Positions 44,776 through 52,969 of a DNA stretch of 64,000 nt are shown in pieces (position 1 is the stretch's first letter; every line of letters starts with the position of its first letter). Made by a program: the position numbers and the translations under genes. Below the pieces are notes generated by a model, which saw only the letters and a list, made by a program, of their open reading frames with translations, did no database searches and was not told the origin of the DNA. Source of the DNA: Chitinophagaceae bacterium UBA1931 (GTDB lineage Bacteria; Bacteroidota; Bacteroidia; Chitinophagales; Chitinophagaceae); NCBI GenBank assembly GCA_002337125.1, contig DDFJ01000004.1:2035889-2099888 (forward strand). The letters run 5' to 3'.

Positions 44776-45549
44776 TTATGCCGGTACCGGCGTGTTGAGC
44801 TTTGTAAGGAAGCCACTTAATATTTCATTGAATTCGGCGGGTCGTTCCATCATTGGAGCGTGTCCGCATTTATCTATGAAATGAAGTTCGGAATGCGGAA
44901 TCAGCCTGTTAAATTCTTTACCAACAAACGGAGGAGTAATTGTATCGTTATTTCCCCAGATAAGTAATGTTGGCATTTTAATTTCCTTTAACTCCTCGCC
45001 CAGGTTATTCCTGATTGCGCTTTTTGCAAGTGCAAGTACTTTGATCACTTTCAAACGCTGGTTAACGATATCATATACTTCATCCACCAGTTCTTTCGTA
45101 GCCATTGCCGGATCAAAAAAAGTAACTTCTGTTTTTTTCCGGATGTATTCATAATCGCCACGCTTGGGATAAGTATCGCCCATTCCGTTTTCAAACAAGC
45201 CTGAGCTTCCTGTTAAAATTAAAGACTTTATACGCTCAGGATGTTTTAATACGTGCACCAATGCAACATGGCCACCAAGTGAATTGCCAAGCAAATGAAT
45301 ATTCTGATAATCTTTAAATTCAATAAACTTCTGTACATGTTTTTCCAAACCACCTACAGATGTGTGCAGTAAATCAAGATCAAACAGCGGCAGCATGGGA
45401 ACAACCACTTTGTTACGCTTGCTGAAATAATCAATGAGATCTTTGAAATTACTCAAAGCACCAAACAGACCATGAAGCAACATTAATGGTTCTCCTTCTC
45501 CTACCTCGATGTAGCGAAACTTTCCTTCTTGTTTAATTTCGTAATTCAT
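44776..45549 (-). CDS. Alpha/beta-fold hydrolase
   Basis: 257 residues from ATG 45549 (MNYEIKQEGKF; an earlier ATG at 45564 is less likely). LLHGLFGAL oxyanion loop, GNSLGGH nucleophile elbow, GNNDTITPP and the catalytic His in KCGHAPMMERP. The layout fits the carboxylesterase/lactonase branch. Substrate unknown. First gene of the hydrolase-CBS-Omp85-nadK-porG run. Confidence 0.9.
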   Translation of the reverse strand: MNYEIKQEGKFRYIEVGEGEPLMLLHGLFGALSNFKDLIDYFSKRNKVVVPMLPLFDLDLLHTSVGGLEKHVQKFIEFKDYQNIHLLGNSLGGHVALVHVLKHPERIKSLILTGSSGLFENGMGDTYPKRGDYEYIRKKTEVTFFDPAMATKELVDEVYDIVNQRLKVIKVLALAKSAIRNNLGEELKEIKMPTLLIWGNNDTITPPFVGKEFNRLIPHSELHFIDKCGHAPMMERPAEFNEILSGFLTKLNTPVPA

Positions 45550-45630
45550 TATTCGTAACAGCAAAACAATTGATCGTTGCTAAAATAGTTTATTTGATTG
45601 AAAAACAGTAATTCAGTTTTGGCTGAACTT

Positions 45631-46170
45631 TTATGACGGCAACTTTCCTCCTATGTTTCCAAAAAAATCCTGCAAATCAGAAAAAACATTTTTGAAAACA
45701 GGAATAACGGCACCGATTGTATCAATTACTCTTGGTCCCCATGGCTGAATATAGCTATACACTTTTGATTCATCTATTGTTTGCGTTGTAAATACACCAA
45801 ACTGTGTAATATAAAAAAGCAAAACACTAAAAATGATGCAGTATAAAAGTATATACAGCAGTACACCTGCAATTTTATTGATTGAACCAAGAAAGGCTGC
45901 TTCGGCTGCCTTTTCCACCAGCTTTGCACCCCATCGAATGGCAAATACCACCGCAATAAACACCAGGAAAAAAGCAATAAACGGAAGCCATTTTGCATTG
46001 ATGTTTGTGGAGTTCCCAAGCCATACTGCTACAACTGCACTCAGTTTTAAAGCGGCTGCAAGACCAACAATAAATGCAACGATTGAAAACACGGCAACAA
46101 TTAACCCTCGCTGCAGCCCTTTAACCACAGCCATAATCATAAACACAAGAAAAATGATGTCAATAATCAT
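45631..46170 (-). CDS. CvpA family membrane protein
   Basis: 179 residues with four hydrophobic segments and the family start IIDIIFLVFMIMAVVKG, then a charged C-terminus. CvpA proteins are needed for colicin V secretion and envelope stability in other bacteria; the role is unclear. Its start codon lies one base after the YqeY gene's stop. Confidence 0.85.
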   Translation of the reverse strand: MIIDIIFLVFMIMAVVKGLQRGLIVAVFSIVAFIVGLAAALKLSAVVAVWLGNSTNINAKWLPFIAFFLVFIAVVFAIRWGAKLVEKAAEAAFLGSINKIAGVLLYILLYCIIFSVLLFYITQFGVFTTQTIDESKVYSYIQPWGPRVIDTIGAVIPVFKNVFSDLQDFFGNIGGKLPS

Positions 46171-46171
46171 C

Positions 46172-46621
46172 TTATTGGGTTAATAGCTCCTTTACAACAG
46201 AGCTGATTGTTTTTCCATCGGCCTTGCCTGCAAGCTGTTTACTTGCAACACCCATCACCTTACCCATATCGGCAGGCGAAGAAGCACCAACCTGAGTAAT
46301 AATTTCAGCAATGATTGTTTTTAATTCCTCTGCATCAAGCTGCTTGGGTAAAAACTTTTCAATTACAGCAATTTCTTCTTCTTCTTTCTGTGCAAGATCA
46401 GCACGGTTTTGCTGTTTGAAAATATCAAGCGAGTCTTTTCTTTGCTTCACTAACTTCTGCAGCAGCTTTATCTCATCATCGGATGAAAGTTCGCTTCCAC
46501 TTCCTGAAGTTTTTGCCAATAAGATCGCAGCTTTAATTGCTCTTAATCCACGTAATCCTGCTTCGTCTTTTGCTTTCATGGCATCTTTCATCTGTGCCAT
46601 AATCTGTTGTTCCAGGCTCAT
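46172..46621 (-). CDS. GatB/YqeY domain protein
   Basis: 149 residues, the normal size of YqeY. It begins MSLEQQIMAQMKDAMKAKD and has the two helical bundles of the family (LRAIKAAILLAK; FLPKQLDAEELK). The GatB tail-like fold may bind tRNA, but the free-standing form's function is not established. Between CvpA and GldC, 5 bases from gldC. Confidence 0.9.
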   Translation of the reverse strand: MSLEQQIMAQMKDAMKAKDEAGLRGLRAIKAAILLAKTSGSGSELSSDDEIKLLQKLVKQRKDSLDIFKQQNRADLAQKEEEEIAVIEKFLPKQLDAEELKTIIAEIITQVGASSPADMGKVMGVASKQLAGKADGKTISSVVKELLTQ

Positions 46622-46626
46622 ATTGC

Positions 46627-46971
46627 TTATTGATTTTCGTTTAATTGAATGGTTTTAAATTTCTTCATAAAGTCCTGTGCAAACTTCTTCATATCAGCAC
46701 TAAGTTCCGGCTGGTTGGTTGCACGTTGAAAAGTATCAGCCATCGTCATTAACAGCTGGTAATAGTAATCAGCCATTTCATCCACCATCATCTCTTTTGT
46801 CCATAAATCAATGCGCAGGGCCGATTTATCAGCACCGTCCCAAAACGAAACCATCATCGCTTTTGCCTGCTGTTCAGCATCTGCACTGCTGTCGCTGGCC
46901 TTCCATTTGATCGTTTCAGGCACTTTCTGCTCATCAAGATAAACATCTATTGAAATTGTACTCTTATGCAT
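46627..46971 (-). CDS. gldC: Gliding motility protein GldC
   Basis: 114 residues from ATG 46971; the frame is open to 47022. Matches GldC throughout: STISIDVYLDE, WKASD, AKAMMVSFWDG, LRIDLWTKEM, VDEMADYYYQ and MADTFQRAT. GldC is a cytosolic protein required with GldB for gliding motility in Flavobacterium johnsoniae and is present in many T9SS-bearing Bacteroidota. A TACATTTG -7 element (46987-46994) stands before it, so it can be transcribed apart from the GT4 gene. Confidence 0.93.
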   Translation of the reverse strand: MHKSTISIDVYLDEQKVPETIKWKASDSSADAEQQAKAMMVSFWDGADKSALRIDLWTKEMMVDEMADYYYQLLMTMADTFQRATNQPELSADMKKFAQDFMKKFKTIQLNENQ

Positions 46972-46986
46972 AAAAAAATTATTGAG

Positions 46987-46994
46987 CAAATGTA
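46987..46994 (-). promoter_or_regulatory. -7 element TACATTTG before gldC
   Basis: Exact TAnnTTTG on the minus strand between the GT4 stop and gldC; the -7 element ends 15 bases before the ATG. A TTG lies 25 bases further up, slightly long for a -33 element. Confidence 0.45.
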
Positions 46995-46996
46995 AG

Positions 46997-48127
46997 TTAT
47001 TCGGGGCGGGTTGCCAGCTCAATGCATTCCCACATTTTTTGTGTTGTTTGATCCCACGAAAAAAGCTTCACCCTTTCCTTGCCGTTTTCAATCAGCTTAT
47101 TACGTAAAGTTTCATCTTTATATAAAAGCATCATTTTTGCAGCAATGTCTTCAAAGTCATCCGGTTTAATATACAAATAAGCATCACCGCCAACTTCCGG
47201 AAGTGCACTTGTGCGTGAAACGATTGCGGGCACCTGGCTTTGTAAAGCCTCAAAGGGAGGAACGCCAAAATCTTCAAAATACGAAGGATAAACCATCGCA
47301 TATGCTGATGCTATTAATGTTGCTCTTTCGCTGTCATCCGCTTGGTCTACCAGTTTAACATCATCTCTGAACTTAAATGTTTTAAGCAGGCTCAGGAACT
47401 CTTCACTCCCCAAACTCTTTTGCCCGCAAATAATCAGCTTCATATTGCTTTTTTGCTTTTTCTTGAAAACAGAAAATGCTTTTAACAAGTTCAGCAAGTT
47501 CTTTTGTGGATAATATGATCCTGAATAAATAAAATATTCGCAGCCATCAGCATATTGTTCTTTTATTTTTTCTCTTTCTTCAGTCTCACAGGGTTTGAAC
47601 AATTCATTAATGCCATAGCCGGCAACATGAATTTTTTGTTCACCTGTTCCATAGTTTTTACAAATATCTTCTTTCGAAAAGTTTGATATTGTCAATACAA
47701 CTTTGGCCTTTTCAAGAAACTTCGCCATATTCTTTTTTAAAAAAGCCAGTTGATTTTTTTGCTGAAACTCCGGATGATGCAAGAACGACAGATCCTGAAT
47801 CAGTAATAGTTGTGGAATTGTTGCCTTCAATGCAAGTATGCCATCGGCATTTATCAATACATCAGCATTTATTTTTTTTAATATTGAAGACAACCTTCGG
47901 TTGTAAAGAACAGTTCCCAACAAAGAGAATGTTGAATTTGCCTTTACTGTTATTATTTTAATATTTACGGGCAAATTCTCCTGCCGGTTTTCAGCAGCTT
48001 CAGATAAAATATAAAATATATCACCGGGGCGTTGATGGGCTAATCGTAAAATCACCTCCTTTGTAAAGTATCCGGTTCCTTCTCTGTCAAATGAGTTAAA
48101 TACCTGTATAGTAACTGCTATTATCAT
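46997..48127 (-). CDS. Family 4 glycosyltransferase
   Basis: 376 residues. Start ATG 48127: an ATG at 48139 would lie inside the promoter. GT-B fold: the C-terminal half has GYGINELFKP, YSGSYYPQKNLLNLL, and the EDFGVPPFEALQSQVPAIVS block that binds nucleotide sugar. It transfers a sugar to an unknown acceptor, probably for surface polysaccharide. It has no sugar-pathway neighbours, so it is probably a stand-alone gene. Confidence 0.9.
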   Translation of the reverse strand: MIIAVTIQVFNSFDREGTGYFTKEVILRLAHQRPGDIFYILSEAAENRQENLPVNIKIITVKANSTFSLLGTVLYNRRLSSILKKINADVLINADGILALKATIPQLLLIQDLSFLHHPEFQQKNQLAFLKKNMAKFLEKAKVVLTISNFSKEDICKNYGTGEQKIHVAGYGINELFKPCETEEREKIKEQYADGCEYFIYSGSYYPQKNLLNLLKAFSVFKKKQKSNMKLIICGQKSLGSEEFLSLLKTFKFRDDVKLVDQADDSERATLIASAYAMVYPSYFEDFGVPPFEALQSQVPAIVSRTSALPEVGGDAYLYIKPDDFEDIAAKMMLLYKDETLRNKLIENGKERVKLFSWDQTTQKMWECIELATRPE

Positions 48128-48136
48128 AAAACATAG

Positions 48137-48169
48137 CAAAGGTAGCTGTCAAAAAAGGAATGATTGCAA
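48137..48169 (-). promoter_or_regulatory. Promoter of the GT4 gene
   Basis: Minus strand TTG (48167-48169), 22-base spacer, TACCTTTG (48137-48144). The ATG at 48127 lies 9 bases beyond the -7 element. Confidence 0.6.
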
Positions 48170-48698
48170 CAAACAGGTGTAGGCCGGAAAAATTGAAAAT
48201 TCTGCATTATAAAAACGTTGATTCACTAAGCATTTATTCAAAAGAAATACGATTGACAAAACAGGCCTGTGGGGCTATTTTTACATTCATAAATATTTTT
48301 ATATTTTGTTTTCCGTACAGATAAGGAGCAAAAAAACTGCAGAAATTACGGTAAGGATTTTAAGCAGATTCACTTAAAAATTGAAAATAAATTCCGGGCA
48401 AAAAAAATTATTAAGCAGGAAACTTTTTTGGAACAGTAATTGCAGAATAAGTGAAGATTGAAACAAAATCGAAAAACAATAACAGTTGATAATCAGCCGT
48501 TTGCAAATAAAAAGATAAATCTCTAACAGGGAAGAGTCAGGATACATTGATGGTTTTACAATGTGGATTTTGGGTAAACGACCCCGCTTTCCAGCGGGGT
48601 CAATTTTTTAAAACAACAATTTTCATGTTGTTTATTATTTCACCCTGATATAAATTCGTATTGAAAATCTAATATCTCAATATCCAAAAACCGTAACT
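48145..48698. other. Long intergenic stretch without a recognised gene
   Basis: No frame on either strand looks like a protein, no tRNA was seen and no known riboswitch could be recognised. A strong plus-strand terminator hairpin sits at 48580-48601, about 100 bases before the next gene, with no plus-strand gene before it. The stretch is AT-rich. A non-coding RNA ending at the hairpin is one explanation. Confidence 0.6.
48580..48608 (+). terminator. Orphan intrinsic terminator
   Basis: GACCCCGCT / AGCGGGGTC hairpin with a TTCC loop, then AATTTTTT. No plus-strand gene ends nearby and no T-run follows it on the minus strand. Confidence 0.7.
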
Positions 48699-49163
48699 AT
48701 GAAACAACTTGTTTTGTTACTGTTATCCTGCTCAATCACATTTTATACCTTTTCGCAGGAAGTTAAATTCGAGTCTGGCAAAGCCAAACACGATAAGAAG
48801 CCCAAATTATTTACCGGAACAGCAAACAGATTTGCAGCATCAGCTTCATTTATTGAAGAAGTGATCAATTCGCCTTTGCAGTCAAATGCAGCAGTTCTGA
48901 TTACTCCCGGATTTATTTTTAAAGGAAAAGTTACTTCCGTTACAAATGATGCCCCCGGCTTAACTACTGTAACTATACAGTCGTCTGAGGTTAAGGGTGC
49001 CATCCTCTCCCTTTCAAGAATTACACTGGAAAATAAAGAAATCGTTTACCGTGGTGTTGTTATGAGCAAAAATCATAGCGATATGCTTATGCTTGAAAAA
49101 GATCCGGTAACAGGTGTATACAACTGGAATAAGAAAGAAGTTTCAAACCTTCTTGCCGATTAG
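48699..49163 (+). CDS. Small exported protein of unknown function
   Basis: 154 residues. The signal peptide ends near TFSQ; the mature part is beta-rich (VLITPGFIFKGKVTSVTNDA) and has Lys-rich ends. No recognised domain. It lies 52 bases upstream of the metalloprotease gene on the same strand and shares a similar leader (TCTAATATC...TAACTATGAA), which suggests a common origin or regulation. A companion or inhibitor role for the protease is only a guess. Confidence 0.8.
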   Translation: MKQLVLLLLSCSITFYTFSQEVKFESGKAKHDKKPKLFTGTANRFAASASFIEEVINSPLQSNAAVLITPGFIFKGKVTSVTNDAPGLTTVTIQSSEVKGAILSLSRITLENKEIVYRGVVMSKNHSDMLMLEKDPVTGVYNWNKKEVSNLLAD

Positions 49164-49215
49164 ACCTGTTGTATTTTCCCGAATCCAATTCTAATATCCT
49201 TTTAAATCCATAACT

Positions 49216-50787
49216 ATGAACCGAATTTTAATCCTTGTCCTTGTTGCATTATTAGCAGTCCCTGCATTTAAGGCTGCTGCCCAGGTTCCGTTACTCAATA
49301 GTTACCCCGGTGCAACTTCAACAATTTATCTTGATTTTGACGGGCAATCAGTTAACTCTCCTTATTGGAATTCAGGTGTACCTTTTTATTGTACATCTCC
49401 CAATTTCACCAGCGCCCAAATCACCACAATCTTTAACAGGGTTGCAGAAGATTACAGTCCGTTCAAATTAAATATTACAACAGATTCAACTGTTTACTTT
49501 GCTACTGCAACTACAAAAAGACAACGTATTATCGTTTCTGCATATAGTGCTTGGTACGGTAATGCTGGTGGTGTTGCTTATATCGGATCGTTTACATGGG
49601 GAATGGAAATCCCGGGGTTTGTTTTCGCAAACCTTCTTAACTATAATGTAAACAACGTTTCTGAAGCAATTTCACACGAAACAGGTCATACACTTGGTTT
49701 AAGTCATCAATCAAAATATGATGCCAACTGTAATTTCGTAAATGAATACAATCCTGGTGGTGGAACAGGTGAAACAAGCTGGGCACCAATTATGGGTAAT
49801 AGTTATGGAAAAAGCTTAACCCTCTGGCACAAAGGACCAACAAGTGCCGGATGTAACTCGGTTCAGGACGATCTTTCAATTATCGCAAGTAACACTAACG
49901 GTTTTGGATATAAAACGGATGATATTGGCAATACAGTTCAGCAATCTACTCCTGTAACATTTGCCTCTAATGCATTTACAGTTAGCGGAACAATGAACAG
50001 TGCGTCGGATGTTGATATTATGAAAGTTACTTTCCCTTCTCCACAAAGGTTTTCTCTTTCGGCATCAGGATTAAACAGTGATCTTCTTGTTACAATTACT
50101 GATAATAAAGGCAACGTGTTAAACTCTTACAACCCTCCGGCATATACTTCTGTTTTGTTTGATACCACATTTAATGCAGGTACCTATTATTTAAGTGTTA
50201 CCAATACCGGAAATACAAACACAACAACTTATGGAATGCTTGGAGCATATACACTTAATGGAACATTACCAGCTACAGCTCTTCCTATTCACAGCATGAA
50301 CCTTAGCGGCGCTGTTGTAAATAATAAGCATAGCTTAAACTGGGATATCATTGCTGATGAACCGATTGAATCAATTTCAATTGAAACTTCAACAGATGGT
50401 AAAAACTTCAGCAATCTTCAGAATGTTTCTGCTGATGCACGCAAGTTTGACTATCAACCGAACTCAACAGGTAACCAGTATTACAGACTTTATGTTATTA
50501 CTGCTTCCCAGTTAAAATATTATTCAAATGTGATTTCACTTCGTGAAGTTGCACGTGGAGAAAAATACATTCTCACTTCAAACATTGTTCGTGGAAATAA
50601 CATCTCATTAAACAGCACCGGCACATTCAACTGGAGACTGGTTGATATGAACGGCCGCAGTGTATCAGCTGGAAAGATGAACACTGGCTTTAACCAGATT
50701 AATGCAGGCAATCTTACCAGCGGTATGTATCTCCTGCAGGTTATTGACGGAACATCTGTTTCAACTGAAAAAATCGTTAAACAATAA
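49216..50787 (+). CDS. Secreted metzincin-type zinc metalloprotease with T9SS sorting domain
   Basis: 523 residues. Signal peptide (AFKAAAQ), then a metzincin-type catalytic domain: H154, E155, H158 and H164 form the HExxHxxGxxH zinc site (ISHETGHTLGLSH), and Met193 in PIMGNSY is the likely Met-turn. Residues ~255-350 look like a PPC beta-sandwich. The C-terminal ~90 residues are a type A T9SS sorting domain (WRLVDMNGR ... LTSGMYLLQVIDG ... EKIVKQ). It should be secreted by the T9SS and be cell-surface anchored or released. Followed by a strong terminator. Confidence 0.92.
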   Translation: MNRILILVLVALLAVPAFKAAAQVPLLNSYPGATSTIYLDFDGQSVNSPYWNSGVPFYCTSPNFTSAQITTIFNRVAEDYSPFKLNITTDSTVYFATATTKRQRIIVSAYSAWYGNAGGVAYIGSFTWGMEIPGFVFANLLNYNVNNVSEAISHETGHTLGLSHQSKYDANCNFVNEYNPGGGTGETSWAPIMGNSYGKSLTLWHKGPTSAGCNSVQDDLSIIASNTNGFGYKTDDIGNTVQQSTPVTFASNAFTVSGTMNSASDVDIMKVTFPSPQRFSLSASGLNSDLLVTITDNKGNVLNSYNPPAYTSVLFDTTFNAGTYYLSVTNTGNTNTTTYGMLGAYTLNGTLPATALPIHSMNLSGAVVNNKHSLNWDIIADEPIESISIETSTDGKNFSNLQNVSADARKFDYQPNSTGNQYYRLYVITASQLKYYSNVISLREVARGEKYILTSNIVRGNNISLNSTGTFNWRLVDMNGRSVSAGKMNTGFNQINAGNLTSGMYLLQVIDGTSVSTEKIVKQ

Positions 50788-50826
50788 GCCCAGCTTCCGG
50801 AATACTCTTTGCTTATCACTGAAACC

Positions 50827-50859
50827 AGCTGCCCTTTTAAAAAGGGCAGCTTTGTTTTT
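50827..50859 (+). terminator. Intrinsic terminator after the metalloprotease gene
   Basis: AGCTGCCCTT / AAGGGCAGCT hairpin followed by a T-rich run. The T-run doubles as the -33 region of the next promoter. Confidence 0.85.
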
Positions 50860-50879
50860 GCACCCTTTTCATACATTTG
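50851..50879 (+). promoter_or_regulatory. Promoter of the DUF4290 gene
   Basis: TTTG (50851-50854), 17-base spacer, TACATTTG (50872-50879). An in-frame ATG at 50877 lies within it, so translation should start at the ATG 50892. Confidence 0.6.
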
Positions 50880-50891
50880 CTTATTATAATT

Positions 50892-51572
50892 ATGGAATAC
50901 AATACAACAAGAAGCTCACTTACCATACGTGAATATGGCCGTCATATTCATAAAATGGTAGCCTATCTTCTTACAATAGAAGATCGCCAGAAAAGGCAGG
51001 AGCAGGCACAGGTGGTGATTGAACTGATGGGTTTTTTGAACCCGCATTTAAAAAACGTTGAAGATTTTCGTCATAAATTATGGGACCATTTGTTCCTCAT
51101 TTCTGATTTTAAATTAGATGTTGACAGCCCTTACCCAATCCCAACAAGGGAAACACTGAAGGCAAAACCACATCCGCTGCCTTATCCTAAACGCCACCCC
51201 CGTTATAACCATTTAGGTAAAAACCTGGAAGTAGTAATTGATAAAGCATTGAAAGAAGAAGATCCTGAAAAGAAACAGGGCTTTGCTAATGCTATTGCTT
51301 ATTACATGAAACTGGCTTATAACAACTGGCATAAAGAAAATATTCATGATGATGCAATACAGGCAGAACTAAGCAACATAACAAAAGGTGAGCTTGAATT
51401 CAACAACAAGCCATTTGTACGTCATTATAAACCAAGCGACGATTTCAGGGAAAACCGTGGCGGCGGTGGCGGAAAATTCAAAAAGCATTTTCAGCAAAGA
51501 AACCGCAACAACAACGGAGGAAGAGACAACCGTGGTGGCGGTGGCGGCGGAAAATTCAAAAAGCGCTATTAA
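50892..51572 (+). CDS. DUF4290 protein with RGG-like glycine-rich tail
   Basis: 226 residues from ATG 50892. Residues 1 to ~180 match DUF4290, a Bacteroidota family without known function (YGRHIHKMV, LLTIEDRQKRQEQA, FRHKLWDHLF). The last ~45 residues are low complexity: two NRGGGGGKFKK-type blocks separated by FQQRNRNNNGGRD. Such RGG-like tails often bind RNA, so an RNA-related role is possible. Cytoplasmic: no signal peptide. It sits between two terminators, so it is monocistronic. Confidence 0.88.
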   Translation: MEYNTTRSSLTIREYGRHIHKMVAYLLTIEDRQKRQEQAQVVIELMGFLNPHLKNVEDFRHKLWDHLFLISDFKLDVDSPYPIPTRETLKAKPHPLPYPKRHPRYNHLGKNLEVVIDKALKEEDPEKKQGFANAIAYYMKLAYNNWHKENIHDDAIQAELSNITKGELEFNNKPFVRHYKPSDDFRENRGGGGGKFKKHFQQRNRNNNGGRDNRGGGGGGKFKKRY

Positions 51573-51591
51573 TTTTAAAAAATATCTGCTT

Positions 51592-51625
51592 ATCCCTTCT
51601 GGTTCTTACAGAAGGGATTTTTGTT
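51592..51625 (+). terminator. Intrinsic terminator after the DUF4290 gene
   Basis: ATCCCTTCT / AGAAGGGAT hairpin with a 9-base loop and a following T-run, ending about 35 bases before murA. Confidence 0.8.
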
Positions 51626-51659
51626 ATTATTACTTTCGTGAAAGAAAACAATCAACCAC

Positions 51660-52964
51660 ATGCATTCATTTGAAGTAAGAGGAGGAAAAAAACTAAAAGG
51701 AACCATTGTTCCGCAGGGAGCAAAAAACGAAGCACTGCAAATCATCAGTGCTGTTTTACTCACACCCGAAAAAGTTACGGTCACAAACATCCCCGATATT
51801 ATTGATGTAAATCTCCTCATTGAATTACTCGGCGAAATGAATGTAAAAATTGAACGTCCTCAACGTGATACCTGTATTTTCCAGGCCGATGACGTGGATG
51901 TGGATTATTTACACAGTGAAACATTTAAAAAGAAAAGTGGAAGACTTCGTGGATCGGTAATGCTTGCCGGCCCCATGCTTGCACGTTATAAAAAAGCATT
52001 TATCCCAAAACCCGGTGGAGATAAAATAGGAAGGAGGAGATTAGATACGCATATTATTGGTTTTGAAAAATTAGGAGCTGATTTTAATTATCATCCTGAA
52101 GACGGTTTCTTTCATTTAACAACCGGTCAGCTCAAAGGAACGTACATGCTGCTCGATGAACCTTCTGTAACAGGAACAGCCAACATTGTAATGGCTGCAA
52201 CCATGGCCGAAGGAACTACAACAATTTACAATGCGGCCTGCGAACCATACATTCAGCAGTTATGCAAAATGCTCAACAGCATGGGTGCAAAAATCAGTGG
52301 TGTTGGAAGTAACCTGCTTACGATTGAAGGCGTTGCTTACATGGGCGGAACAAATCACCGCATTTTGCCTGATATGATTGAAGTAGGTTCATTTATTGGA
52401 CTTGCAGCAATGACACAAAGTAATATTGTGATTAAAGATGCAGGTGTTGAACATCTTGGCATTATTCCTGAAAAATTTCGTCAGCTTGGAATACGAATGA
52501 ATATTACAGGAGATGATATTCATATACCCGAACAGGATATTTATGAAGTGCAACGTTATTTCGATGGCGGGGTGCTAACCATCTACGATCATCCATGGCC
52601 GGGTTTTACGCCTGATTTATTGAGCATCGTTTTAGTAACAGCTATACAGGCAAAAGGTAGTGTACTCATTCATCAGAAAATGTTTGAAAGTCGTTTGTTC
52701 TTTGTAGATAAACTGATTGATATGGGTGCACAGATTATTTTGTGCGATCCACACCGTGCTGTTGTAATTGGTCTGGAGCGTGAACAAAAGCTGAGAGGCA
52801 TCACCATGAGCAGCCCTGATATACGTGCCGGACAAGCATTGCTGATTGCCGCTTTAAGTGCAGAAGGAAAAAGTGTAATTCAGAACATTGAACAAATCGA
52901 CAGAGGTTATCAAAACATTGATGAACGTTTGAGAAATCTCGGGGCCGATATTAAACGAATTTAA
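51660..52964 (+). CDS. murA: UDP-N-acetylglucosamine 1-carboxyvinyltransferase MurA, Asp-type active site
   Basis: 434 residues, first step of peptidoglycan synthesis (enolpyruvyl transfer from PEP to UDP-GlcNAc). The fold is complete, with FEVRGGKKLKGTIVPQGAKNEAL at the start and DLRAG-like SPDIRAGQALLIAAL near the end. The active-site loop reads PGGDKIGRRRLDTH: Asp121 stands where E. coli MurA has Cys115. Enzymes with Asp here are known to resist fosfomycin (Mycobacterium tuberculosis, Chlamydia). Convergent with the response-regulator gene, 5 bases apart. Confidence 0.95.
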   Translation: MHSFEVRGGKKLKGTIVPQGAKNEALQIISAVLLTPEKVTVTNIPDIIDVNLLIELLGEMNVKIERPQRDTCIFQADDVDVDYLHSETFKKKSGRLRGSVMLAGPMLARYKKAFIPKPGGDKIGRRRLDTHIIGFEKLGADFNYHPEDGFFHLTTGQLKGTYMLLDEPSVTGTANIVMAATMAEGTTTIYNAACEPYIQQLCKMLNSMGAKISGVGSNLLTIEGVAYMGGTNHRILPDMIEVGSFIGLAAMTQSNIVIKDAGVEHLGIIPEKFRQLGIRMNITGDDIHIPEQDIYEVQRYFDGGVLTIYDHPWPGFTPDLLSIVLVTAIQAKGSVLIHQKMFESRLFFVDKLIDMGAQIILCDPHRAVVIGLEREQKLRGITMSSPDIRAGQALLIAALSAEGKSVIQNIEQIDRGYQNIDERLRNLGADIKRI

Positions 52965-52969
52965 AAGGG

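Noticed and set aside
48549..48647. Short plus-strand reading frame across the orphan terminator
   Set aside because: About 32 codons crossing the hairpin, without a promoter or a plausible protein; more likely non-coding.
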